From JBFHRE01 sp036745195 (GTDB lineage Bacteria > Actinomycetota > Acidimicrobiia > Spongiisociales > ZC4RG35), in contig DAIOGO010000073.1 in the NCBI GenBank assembly GCA_036745195.1, positions 1 to 12,794 on the forward strand: 12,794 nucleotides of DNA, in the 5' to 3' direction. Each line of letters opens with the position of its first letter. Within the stretch, counting starts at the first letter, position 1. The position numbers and the translations under genes are program-made. Shown piece by piece: positions 1-6,376 of this stretch. The notes below the pieces were generated by a model. It was not told where the DNA came from. It worked only from the letters and a program-made list of their open reading frames with translations, and ran no database searches.

Positions 1-1
1 C

Positions 2-1363
2 GACGGGCTGGATGCTCGCTTCCTGGCCGCCACCGTGGATCGGGCGAGGATCGACGACCTCAAGCGGGCCAAGACGATCTTGCTCTGGGGCCCGGACCTC
101 AAAGAGGAGCACCCGACGCTCTACCTCCGTGTCCGCCGGGCCGCCCAGGAACTGGGAGCCACTCTGATCGTGGTGCATCCCCGGGCCACCGGCCTCGACG
201 ACCGGGCCACCCACAAGCTGACGTACAAGCCCGGATCGGGTGGAGCCCTCCTCGCCGAGATCGTGGCTGGATCCCACCCCGAGATCACCACCGCCCTCTC
301 GGCTGGACCGGTGGTGGCGCTGGTCGGGCGAACGGGACTCACCGAGGACCCGCGCCTGGCCGAATCGGTGGCGGCATTCGTTCGGAGCTTCCCCGATGCC
401 GGCATCCTCCCGCTCGCCCGCCGATCGAACGTGTACGGCGCCCTCGACATGGGACTTGCTCCCGGCCTCCTCCCGGGGAGGGCCTCTGTCTCCGGCATCG
501 GCTGCGCCAACCTCCTCGAGGCTTGGGGTGACTTCGACAAGGTTCCGGGCCGCGGTACCGCCGACATCCTGACCGGCGCCAGGGCCGGCCAGGTCAAAGC
601 AATCGTGCTGGTCGGGGCGGACCCGGTTCGCGACATGCCCGACGGGTCGGACGCCCGGGAGGGCCTGGAGGCGGCCGAGTTCGTGGTCGCGATCGACCTG
701 TTCCTCACCGACTCCAGTGCTTTGGCCGACGTCATCCTCCCTGCGGAGGGCTTCGCCGAGAAGGAGGGAACGGTCACCAACCTCGAAGGTCGAGTCCAGA
801 AGGTGAACCGGATCGTTCCCGGCCCGGGCCAGTCCCGTGCCGATTGGTCGATCATCGACGACATCGCCAGGCGGATGGGCTACGACCTCGGTCTCCACTC
901 CGCACCCGAGATCTTCAAGGAGATCGCCGCCGTGGCTCCCGCCTACGACGGCCTCACCTGGGAACTGCTCGAATGGGACGAGCGGGACGGGGTGGTGGTC
1001 CCGGCCGGAGAGGCAGCGCAACCCCTCCAGCACCTCCCGGTGGCGGTCGACCTGGGCGAGGCTCCGGCCGGGCTGGTGTTGCACTCCGCCCGCACCATGT
1101 ACGACGACGGGGTGCTCATGCGCCACAGTCGATCTCTGCGCTCGCTGGCCCCGGGTGGTTTCGTGGCAGTCCATCCCGCCGATGCCACCCGGCTGGGGCT
1201 GGCCGCGGGTTCGGTCGCCCGGGTGGTGGCGGCGGGAGGGGAAGCGACGCTCCCGGTCAGGCTCGACCCGACCCTGGCCGAGGGCGCGGTGTACGTTCCT
1301 TTCAACCAGCCGGACATTCCGCCGCTGGGTTCGTCGCCTTCAGTGACGGTCGCACCGGCCTAA
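2..1363 (+). CDS. nuoG: NADH-quinone oxidoreductase subunit G, C-terminal part (5' end outside window)
   Basis: This is the C-terminal 453 residues of NuoG, the largest peripheral-arm subunit of complex I, which passes electrons from NADH through Fe-S clusters toward quinone. The frame is open to the left edge, so the GTG at 35 is an internal Val rather than a start; the N-terminal [2Fe-2S] and [4Fe-4S] domains lie upstream of the window. The visible part is the molybdopterin-oxidoreductase-like fold, with a conserved stretch near fragment residues 242-266 (ADVILPAEGF, then EKEGTVTNLEGR). A C-terminal molybdopterin-dinucleotide-binding-like barrel covers about 356-453 (LHSARTMYDDG to the end). 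In NuoG this fold is a relic and binds no Mo cofactor. The gene ends in TAA only six bases from the convergent stop of the next gene. The usual next gene, nuoH, is displaced by about 3.9 kb. Identification rests on family motifs and on the nuo genes downstream. Confidence 0.93.
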   Translation, partial: DGLDARFLAATVDRARIDDLKRAKTILLWGPDLKEEHPTLYLRVRRAAQELGATLIVVHPRATGLDDRATHKLTYKPGSGGALLAEIVAGSHPEITTALSAGPVVALVGRTGLTEDPRLAESVAAFVRSFPDAGILPLARRSNVYGALDMGLAPGLLPGRASVSGIGCANLLEAWGDFDKVPGRGTADILTGARAGQVKAIVLVGADPVRDMPDGSDAREGLEAAEFVVAIDLFLTDSSALADVILPAEGFAEKEGTVTNLEGRVQKVNRIVPGPGQSRADWSIIDDIARRMGYDLGLHSAPEIFKEIAAVAPAYDGLTWELLEWDERDGVVVPAGEAAQPLQHLPVAVDLGEAPAGLVLHSARTMYDDGVLMRHSRSLRSLAPGGFVAVHPADATRLGLAAGSVARVVAAGGEATLPVRLDPTLAEGAVYVPFNQPDIPPLGSSPSVTVAPA

Positions 1364-1369
1364 CGGTTC

Positions 1370-3154
1370 TCACGGCTCCCACAGGTCGAGTACGACTTCC
1401 TGGATACGCCCCCGCGTGTCGGCTCGAATCACCACGTCGAACCACTGGAGACAGCTGTCGATCCCGATCGGCTCGAGGTGAATGGGAGCAGGGGTGATCG
1501 TCTCGCCCGGCCAGAATTCGACCGGAGGAGAGGCGCAGTGGTCGACGGTCCCGGTGGTGACCCGCCGGAAGGGACGACCGGCCAGGATCTCGAGCGGCTT
1601 GAACGGTCCGGACCAGCCGTTGAACCCGTCGGCTTCGATCACCCAGTTTCCCGGGTCGTCGGCTTCGGTGGCGCTCAGCGTCAATCGCTCCTGGTTGCCG
1701 AGGCGCACGATCACCTGGTCGGCGAAGTTCGGGGCGGTTCCCCCCGATCCGAAGCCGCCCAGCGCCAAGGCGATCTGGTTGGCCGCCTCGCCTGGGAGTT
1801 CCGGGGCCTCTCCCGCCTCGGAGATCTCGAACGGGATGTCGAGTGTCCTCGGGGTGTCGCTGCCGCCCTCAGGGTCGAGCTTCAGGGTGTACCTGCCCGG
1901 GGGCAGATCGGTCACCTCGACCGAGAACGGGGCCCAGGCTTCGGTCCAGTCGTAGGTTTGTACGGCGTACTGCTCGGCGCGAATGGTGCCGAAAAAGGAG
2001 CTGCCCGAATACACCGCTTCCACCCGGTTACCGGCTCCATCGATCACACTGACGCCCAGGTTGGCCTCGAAGGGCCGCGCCAGCCCGTTGACCGTGATCG
2101 AGCCAAAGCCCACCATCGGCTCGCCGGTGAGTGCAACGAGCCCGTCGGCGGGTGGTGTCACCTGCGATCCATCTTCCAGGTCGATGACGAGCCACCCACC
2201 GTACGATCTGACCGTTGTTCGGTCGGAGGGGAGGAGCGACACCAGTTGGAGGGCGAGCGAAGAGCTGCGGGCGACGTAGACCCCCTCCTGGTCGGTGGCG
2301 CCTGGCCACACCCGGGCCGTGGCGGGCAGGTCGATGATCAACGGCCATGGCTCCTGCACGGTGCTCCAGGCCGGGACCCGATCGAGCGGGGCAACGCCCT
2401 CCATCGGATCCTCCCAGCCGAACCCGGGAGTGCCACCCGAGAACCCGATGACGATCCTCGTGCAATTGTCGTCGACCGGTCCCGCCTCGAGAGACGAGAT
2501 GTGCGCCTCGCTCGAACCGCCAGTCGCCGCCGACTCGCCTTCGACCGGGCAGGGTTCCAGCTCGGCTGTCCCCACCGACAGGCCGTCGGGGAGTGGAAGG
2601 AGGTAGGCCGCATTGACCCAGCCGCGGGGGAGCGATCCCTCCAGTGGTTCGGCCGGCTGGACCCCGGCGACCGGATGGAGCAGTTCGACCTCATACCAGG
2701 TCGCCCCATCCTCGGTGACCTCGCTCCGCCCGGCCCAGCTCAGCCCGCGGTAGTTGGGCGGGAGCTTGGCCAGCAGATCGTTGGCGGCTCCGGGAGCCCA
2801 GCGGACGTTGAGATACGGGTCGTCGGTATCGGCGGCCACCTTGTCGGTGTCGACCCGGTACCGGCTGGTTCCGCCCGGCTGGGTGGTCGCCGGCGCCTGG
2901 GTGGTCCCGGTGGTCGAGGGCGCCAGGGTGGTGGCGGTCGTCGGCTGGGTCAGCGGCGGAGCAGAGGTGGGAGGTTCTCCGGGGAGGAACTGGAAGAGGG
3001 CGGCTCCGCCGATCACCACCAACACTGCCGCTGCCCCGGCCAGTGCCGCAACGAACCGGGGGCGTCGTGCCAGGTTCCAGTTGCGGTGGGGCACTTCGCC
3101 CACCCGCCGGTCGAGGTCGTCGAATGCGGCCCTGAGTCGATCTTCGTGGCTCAT
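1370..3154 (-). CDS. Membrane-anchored extracytoplasmic sensor, probable anti-sigma partner (SH3-like, AMIN-like and Gmad2-like domains)
   Basis: This 594-residue protein has a short cytoplasmic N-terminus (1-33) and one hydrophobic segment (about 34-56). A Thr/Pro-rich linker (about 57-95) follows, then a large presumed extracytoplasmic part. Residues about 100-187 resemble a bacterial SH3 domain (YLNVRWAPG, TWYEVEL, GWVNAAYL). Residues about 228-330 resemble an AMIN-like beta domain (RIVIGFSGGTPGF, WLVIDL). Residues about 338-445 match the Gmad2 immunoglobulin-like pattern (NGLARPFEANLGVSVIDGAG, then WAPFSVEV and PPGRYTLKL). The last 145 residues are not recognised. Cysteines at about 202, 231, 540 and 568 could form disulfides. 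The start overlaps the sigma stop (ATGA) and has a GGAGGG ribosome site, so the two proteins are translationally coupled. That layout suggests a membrane regulator of the sigma factor. The N-terminus shows no HxxxCxxC zinc anti-sigma motif and is very short for a sigma-binding domain, so the anti-sigma role is inferred. Domain calls are by eye. Confidence 0.72.
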   Translation of the reverse strand: MSHEDRLRAAFDDLDRRVGEVPHRNWNLARRPRFVAALAGAAAVLVVIGGAALFQFLPGEPPTSAPPLTQPTTATTLAPSTTGTTQAPATTQPGGTSRYRVDTDKVAADTDDPYLNVRWAPGAANDLLAKLPPNYRGLSWAGRSEVTEDGATWYEVELLHPVAGVQPAEPLEGSLPRGWVNAAYLLPLPDGLSVGTAELEPCPVEGESAATGGSSEAHISSLEAGPVDDNCTRIVIGFSGGTPGFGWEDPMEGVAPLDRVPAWSTVQEPWPLIIDLPATARVWPGATDQEGVYVARSSSLALQLVSLLPSDRTTVRSYGGWLVIDLEDGSQVTPPADGLVALTGEPMVGFGSITVNGLARPFEANLGVSVIDGAGNRVEAVYSGSSFFGTIRAEQYAVQTYDWTEAWAPFSVEVTDLPPGRYTLKLDPEGGSDTPRTLDIPFEISEAGEAPELPGEAANQIALALGGFGSGGTAPNFADQVIVRLGNQERLTLSATEADDPGNWVIEADGFNGWSGPFKPLEILAGRPFRRVTTGTVDHCASPPVEFWPGETITPAPIHLEPIGIDSCLQWFDVVIRADTRGRIQEVVLDLWEP

Positions 3155-3648
3155 CGTTGTCCCTCCAACATCTGGGCGAGGGCAGTGCGGCCCCGGTGCA
3201 GGTGAACCTTGGCGGTGGACTCGGAGCAGTCGATCAGGACGGCGATCTCGGCAACACTGCGATCCTCGAGATAGTGGAGTGCCACCGCCGCCCGTTGTTT
3301 GCCGGGAAGCCGTCGCACCGCCCGCCAGACCTCGTCGTGGGGTTCGGCGGGCGGCGGGACGGTCGGTGGCGGGCCCAGCTTGAGCCGTACCTTGACCTCC
3401 GATGCCAGCCGGGAACGCGTCGAGATCGCCAGGTTGATGGTGACTCTGCGGAGCCAGGCGCCCGGTTTGTCATATTGCGAGATGGTCTCCCAATGCCGGT
3501 GGGCCCGGGTCAGCGCCTCCTGGGCGATGTCCTCGGCCACGAGATGGCTGCCGCTGACGGCGGCCGCCAGGCGCACCATCGAAGCGAACTCCCGCCGGTA
3601 GAACGCCTCGAACGGCTCAGAGACCTCGGCGGCTTCCATCACCGACAT
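3151..3648 (-). CDS. ECF-type sigma-70 family RNA polymerase sigma factor
   Basis: This 165-residue alternative sigma factor directs RNA polymerase to a dedicated promoter set. Region 2 spans about 12-80: FEAFYRREFASMVRLAAAV, then the core-binding AEDIAQEALTRAHRHW and the -10-recognition stretch PGAWLRRVTINLAI. A Pro-rich linker (about 92-102) leads to region 4 (about 105-165), with LPGKQRAAVALHYLEDRSVAEIA and the helix-turn-helix CSESTAKVHLHRGR that would contact the -35 element. The length is typical of ECF/SigE-like factors lacking regions 1 and 3. I chose the ATG at 3648. A GTG at 3660 and an internal ATG at 3639 are also possible, and none has a clear ribosome site; the frame stays open further upstream but that part looks non-coding and runs antisense into terC. 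The stop overlaps the membrane sensor start, a classic sigma/anti-sigma pairing, and the gene is divergent from terC. Confidence 0.9.
   Translation of the reverse strand: MSVMEAAEVSEPFEAFYRREFASMVRLAAAVSGSHLVAEDIAQEALTRAHRHWETISQYDKPGAWLRRVTINLAISTRSRLASEVKVRLKLGPPPTVPPPAEPHDEVWRAVRRLPGKQRAAVALHYLEDRSVAEIAVLIDCSESTAKVHLHRGRTALAQMLEGQR
3161..3166 (-). promoter_or_regulatory. Shine-Dalgarno site of the membrane sensor gene
   Basis: On the minus strand this reads GGAGGG, six bases before the ATG at 3154. It lies inside the last codons of the sigma gene. It supports the ATG at 3154 as the sensor start and lets ribosomes finishing the sigma gene start again on the overlapping ATGA. Confidence 0.75.
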
Positions 3649-3661
3649 TGTGACACTCACA
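3649..3661. repeat. Inverted repeat TGTGA-N3-TCACA at the sigma start codon
   Basis: The sequence TGTGACACTCACA has perfect 5-base arms around a 3-base centre and directly abuts the sigma ATG (3646-3648, minus strand). It could be an operator for autoregulation or another regulator. It could also form a short RNA hairpin in front of the start. The arms equal CRP-family half-sites, but the spacer is 3 rather than 6 bases, so a CRP site is not claimed. Confidence 0.5.
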
Positions 3662-3689
3662 CCGGCCACACCGCCGAAAGGGGAGATGG

Positions 3690-3731
3690 GTTTACCGGGG
3701 CTTTTAGCCTTGATGGCCAGATCGTTTACCG
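3690..3731. repeat. Pair of 8-base direct repeats GTTTACCG
   Basis: Perfect copies lie at 3690-3697 and 3724-3731, 34 bases apart start to start. On the minus strand each reads CGGTAAAC and is followed after one or two bases by ATCT, so similarity extends beyond the 8-mer. Same-strand spacing of about three helical turns is compatible with two protein-binding boxes or two -35-like elements. Function is unknown. Confidence 0.5.
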
Positions 3732-3739
3732 TGCACCCG

Positions 3740-4723
3740 ATGTTCATGGTCTTGGTGGCTGCCGGTGAGGAGTCGTCGGCTGCGCTCAGGCGCTTCGATG
3801 TCCCCGGATGGCTGTGGGTGGCGTTCCTGGTGGGGGTGGCCGCCCTCCTGCTGCTCGACCTCCTGGTCCTCCACCGCGAGGCCCACGAGATCTCGATGAA
3901 AGAGGCGTCGATCACCTCGGCTGCCTGGATCGCCCTCGGTATTGCCTTCACCGGGGTGGTCTGGTGGATCCTGGGGGGGGAGGCGGCGGGTCAGTACATC
4001 ACCGGGTACGTGATCGAGAAGTCGTTGTCGGTGGACAACGTGTTCGTGTGGGCAGTGATCTTCTCGTATTTCGCCGTGCCCAACAGGTATCAGCACCGGG
4101 TTCTGTTCTGGGGCATCTTCGGGGCGCTCGTCCTGCGGGCGATCTTCATCTTCGCCGGGGTGGCGCTGCTCGAGCGACTCGACTGGCTGCTTTTCGTGTT
4201 TGGCGGCCTGTTGTTGTTCACGGCCTGGCGGGTATGGTCACACGCCGGCGAGGAGATCCATCCCGAGCGGAATCCAGTGCTGAAACTGGTTCGCCGCTTC
4301 GTACCCGTCACGCCCGAATACGACGGGCAGCGGCTCTTCTCCAAGGAGAATGGGCGCCGGCTGGCCACGCCCCTCTTCGTCGTTCTCGTCCTGGTGGAGG
4401 CGACCGACGTGGTGTTCGCGGTCGATTCCGTGCCGGCCATCCTGGCGGTGAGCCGGGACCCGTTCATCGTCTTCAGTTCGAACGCCCTCGCCATCCTCGG
4501 GTTGCGGGCGTTGTACTTCCTGCTGGCCGGCGCCCACGACCGCCTCGTCTACCTGAGCAAGGGACTGGGCGTGATCCTGGCCTACGTGGGAGTGAAGATG
4601 ATCGTTTCCGAGTGGTATCACATCGATGCGTTCCTGTCGTTGGGGATCATCTCCCTCATCCTGACGGTCACGATCGTGCTCTCGCTGCGGGCGAGCCGGC
4701 CGAGTGAGAAGATATCGGTATGA
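3740..4723 (+). CDS. terC: TerC family integral membrane protein (probable Mn2+ or other metal ion transporter)
   Basis: This protein of about 327 residues has some eight or nine hydrophobic segments and belongs to the TerC/Alx family, whose characterised bacterial members export Mn2+ or affect metal loading and tellurite resistance. Diagnostic stretches are EKSLSVDNVFVWAVIFSYF (about 93-111) and LVEATDVVFAVDSVPAILAV (about 218-237), followed by FSSNALAILGLRALYFLL. The intramembrane acidic residues D99, E220, D223 and D229 are expected to bind the ion. A charged loop at about 166-208 divides the two halves. I chose ATG 3740; ATG 3746 is equally possible, and the open frame continues upstream to 3650 through unlikely sequence. 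No ribosome site is visible, so a leaderless message is plausible. The stop overlaps the uspA start (ATGA). No room or sequence for a yybP-ykoY Mn2+ riboswitch is seen. The family is certain; the substrate is inferred. Confidence 0.9.
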   Translation: MFMVLVAAGEESSAALRRFDVPGWLWVAFLVGVAALLLLDLLVLHREAHEISMKEASITSAAWIALGIAFTGVVWWILGGEAAGQYITGYVIEKSLSVDNVFVWAVIFSYFAVPNRYQHRVLFWGIFGALVLRAIFIFAGVALLERLDWLLFVFGGLLLFTAWRVWSHAGEEIHPERNPVLKLVRRFVPVTPEYDGQRLFSKENGRRLATPLFVVLVLVEATDVVFAVDSVPAILAVSRDPFIVFSSNALAILGLRALYFLLAGAHDRLVYLSKGLGVILAYVGVKMIVSEWYHIDAFLSLGIISLILTVTIVLSLRASRPSEKISV

Positions 4724-5154
4724 GTACCTACCGGATCGTGATCGGCACCGACGGCTCGGCCGATTCCCAGTACGCAGTGGCAAAGACGGCGGATCTGGCG
4801 GCCCGGCTTTCGGCCGAGGTGGTCGTGGTCCACGCCTTCGAGCCACTCGACCATCTCGAGGATCTCGATGGAGGCCAGGACCTCGCCGAGGTCGAGGCAG
4901 CCACCACCCGCCGGCTCGAGGAGGAGTGGACGGCCCCGCTGGTGGCGCTCGGAGTCGCCACCCAGACCCGGGTCGCCCATGGCCTCCCGGCGGATGTGTT
5001 GTGTGATCTGGCCGATGAGTTCGATGCCGACCTGATCGTGGTGGGGGCGAGGGGGCTGGGCCGGTTCGAGTCGTTGCTGCTGGGCAGCACCTCCTCCCGG
5101 GTCGTCAATTCGAGCACCCGCCCGGTGCTGGTGATTCCTCCCGGGCGCCACTGA
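4720..5154 (+). CDS. Universal stress protein, UspA family
   Basis: This single-domain Usp of 144 residues has the alpha/beta fold of the ATP-binding class. It begins YRIVIGTDGSADS, with the adenine-contacting Asp at 11, and has VVVVHAF at 34-40. DLIVVGARGLG leads into the nucleotide motif G-x2-G-x9-G-S (G109, G112, G122, S123), and the protein ends RPVLVIPPG. Usp proteins are cytoplasmic and help cells survive stress or growth arrest; their molecular outputs vary. Its ATG overlaps the terC stop by four bases, so the two genes form one transcription and translation unit. Only a weak purine-rich tract (about 4704-4711) precedes the start, consistent with coupling. Pairing with TerC suggests joint use under metal or envelope stress, which is an inference. 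It is unrelated to complex I even though it sits directly before nuoH. Confidence 0.93.
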   Translation: MSTYRIVIGTDGSADSQYAVAKTADLAARLSAEVVVVHAFEPLDHLEDLDGGQDLAEVEAATTRRLEEEWTAPLVALGVATQTRVAHGLPADVLCDLADEFDADLIVVGARGLGRFESLLLGSTSSRVVNSSTRPVLVIPPGRH

Positions 5155-5199
5155 TCCCAGCGGTCAACCCGGGCTGGCGTTGGGGCCTTCCCTATGAGT

Positions 5200-5229
5200 T
5201 TGTTCCGCCGTACCGGCGATCCCTAATCT
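5200..5229 (+). promoter_or_regulatory. Candidate promoter for nuoHIJKLMN
   Basis: TTGTTC (5200-5205) and TAATCT (5224-5229) are separated by 18 bases and resemble -35 and -10 elements. The -10 keeps the key TAnnnT pattern; the -35 keeps only TTG. A start about seven bases downstream would leave a short leader before the ATG at 5261. A promoter is expected here because the nuo operon is interrupted upstream. Confidence 0.3.
5206..5218. repeat. Inverted repeat CGCCG-TAC-CGGCG
   Basis: A perfect 5-base-arm inverted repeat lies exactly between the two candidate promoter hexamers. It could be an operator in the promoter spacer or a chance GC-rich palindrome. It is not followed by a T-run, so it is not a terminator. 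Confidence 0.4.
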
Positions 5230-5260
5230 CGGCCCCTGTCGTGATCATTTCGGATCGTTG

Positions 5261-6376
5261 ATGGAACTCGCCGACTACCTCATCGTGATTGGCCGCGTGC
5301 TGGCGGTCTTTGTTCTGTTGATGGTGCTCACCCTCCTCAACGTGTGGCTCGAGCGCAAGGTGGTTGCCTGGATGCAGAGCCGGGTTGGGCCCGATCGGGC
5401 CGGCCCGTTCGGGATCCTCCAGACCCTCGCCGATGGGATCAAGCTCTTCTTCAAGGAGCAGGTGACACCCCGCAAGGTCGAATTGGGCATGTATCTGCTG
5501 GCGCCCTTCCTGGCCGCCATCCCTGCCTTCCTCACCTTCATGGTGATTCCGTGGGGAGCGCCGGTGACCATCGCCGGACGGGAGGTTCCCCTCCAGGGCG
5601 CCGATCTCAACGTCGGGATCCTGTTCATCCTGGCCATGTCGTCGATGGCGGTCTACGCCGTAGTCCTGGCAGGCTGGTCGTCGGGCTCGAAGTACCCGTT
5701 GCTGGGAGGGGTACGGGCCACCGCCCAGGCGATCTCGTACGAAGCGGCGCTGGGCCTGGCGATGGTGGCCGTGGTGGTGTACACGTCGAACCAGGGCGAC
5801 GGGGCGGGCACCCTCTCGCTGGGAGAGATCGTCAACCGCCAGGCCGGCCAGTTGCGCAACACCTTCCCGGAGCTTCCCGGGTTTCTCGGCGTGCTCCCCA
5901 ACTGGAACCTCTTCGCCCAGTTCGGGGCGTTCATCATCTTCCTGGTGGCGGCGGTGGCCGAGACCAACCGGGCTCCATTCGATCTCGTCGAGGCCGAGCA
6001 GGAACTGGTGGGCGGATTCCACACCGAATACTCGGGGATCCGCTTCGCCATGTTCTTCCTGGCCGAATACATCAACATCTTCTCGATGTCGGCGATCGGG
6101 GCCACCCTGTTCCTGGGCGGCTGGCAGGGAAACACCTTCGCCGGGTCCGTCCCCGGCTGGGTGTCGGCGGTGCTGCCGACGGTGTGGTTCCTCGTCAAGT
6201 CGTACCTGATCGTCTTCCTGTTCTTCTGGTTGCGGGCCACCCTTCCCCGGCTCCGTTACGACCAGTTGATGCAACTCGGTTGGAAACGGCTGATCCCCGG
6301 CGCCATCGTCTGGTTGGCGATCACGGCCATACTCTCCGGGCTGTATCAGTTCGGGCTTCCCGGAGGAGGTGCCTGA
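5261..6376 (+). CDS. nuoH: NADH-quinone oxidoreductase subunit H
   Basis: NuoH (371 residues, eight or so membrane helices) links the peripheral and membrane arms of complex I and forms the quinone tunnel. Family motifs are clear: LERKVVAWMQSRVGPDRAGP (about 30-49) followed by LADGIKLFFKE, and the acidic loop AETNRAPFDLVEAEQELVGG (about 233-252) with HTEYSGIRFAMFFLAEY after it. FFWLRATLPRLRYDQLM near the C-terminus is also typical. The acidic loop has Val where E. coli-type proteins have Pro (DLVEAE). I chose ATG 5261; the TTG just before it is in frame but unneeded, and there is no clear ribosome site. It is the first gene of the downstream nuo block, separated from nuoG by four unrelated genes. 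It ends TGATG, overlapping the nuoI start by one base. Confidence 0.96.
   Translation: MELADYLIVIGRVLAVFVLLMVLTLLNVWLERKVVAWMQSRVGPDRAGPFGILQTLADGIKLFFKEQVTPRKVELGMYLLAPFLAAIPAFLTFMVIPWGAPVTIAGREVPLQGADLNVGILFILAMSSMAVYAVVLAGWSSGSKYPLLGGVRATAQAISYEAALGLAMVAVVVYTSNQGDGAGTLSLGEIVNRQAGQLRNTFPELPGFLGVLPNWNLFAQFGAFIIFLVAAVAETNRAPFDLVEAEQELVGGFHTEYSGIRFAMFFLAEYINIFSMSAIGATLFLGGWQGNTFAGSVPGWVSAVLPTVWFLVKSYLIVFLFFWLRATLPRLRYDQLMQLGWKRLIPGAIVWLAITAILSGLYQFGLPGGGA

Larger units (their letters stand above)
3649..3739. promoter_or_regulatory. Divergent control region between the sigma gene and terC-uspA
   Basis: These 91 bases separate the presumed starts of the divergent sigma gene (3648) and terC (3740), so both promoters must lie here or slightly inside the genes. 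The region holds the inverted repeat 3649-3661, two identical GTTTACCG boxes and a small GGCT-TTT-AGCC inverted repeat (3699-3709) between them. No convincing housekeeping -35/-10 pair was found on either strand, which would suit an alternative sigma factor. No Shine-Dalgarno sequence precedes either start, so leaderless transcripts are possible. Confidence 0.5.
5155..5260 (+). other. Intergenic region between uspA and nuoH
   Basis: This is the only sizeable gap before the nuoH-N block. It contains a candidate promoter and a perfect short inverted repeat. Near 5157-5177 a weak 5-base stem (CCAGC/GCTGG) follows the uspA stop but has no T-run, so I do not call a terminator. No Shine-Dalgarno sequence precedes nuoH. 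Confidence 0.5.

Noticed and set aside
1478..3205. 575-residue plus-strand open frame antisense to the membrane sensor gene
   Set aside because: It has low-complexity Gly/Arg/Pro-rich content without domain patterns, and it mirrors a coherent sensor protein. Long antisense frames are expected at this GC content.
3649..3661. CRP/FNR-family operator
   Set aside because: The half-sites match TGTGA/TCACA but the spacing is three bases rather than six, so it is kept only as an inverted repeat.
3650..3739. N-terminal extension of terC to the ATG at 3650
   Set aside because: The extra 30 residues do not resemble TerC N-termini and would overlap the control region close to the sigma start.
3649..3739. 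Mn2+ (yybP-ykoY) riboswitch before terC
   Set aside because: The region is short, and I see neither the expected paired helices nor an expression platform.
3649..3951. N-terminal extension of the sigma factor frame to 3951
   Set aside because: The added residues show no sigma features, run antisense into terC, and would abolish the divergent promoter region.
5156..5190. Terminator after uspA
   Set aside because: Only a 5-base CCAGC/GCTGG stem can form and no T-run follows.
1364..5260. Mobile element carrying the four inserted genes
   Set aside because: No integrase, transposase, terminal repeats, tRNA or target duplication was found, and codon use looks like that of the neighbours.
5192..6274. 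360-residue minus-strand open frame opposite nuoH
   Set aside because: Rich in His, Gln, Glu and Gly, typical of the antisense shadow of a membrane protein gene; nuoH is unambiguous.
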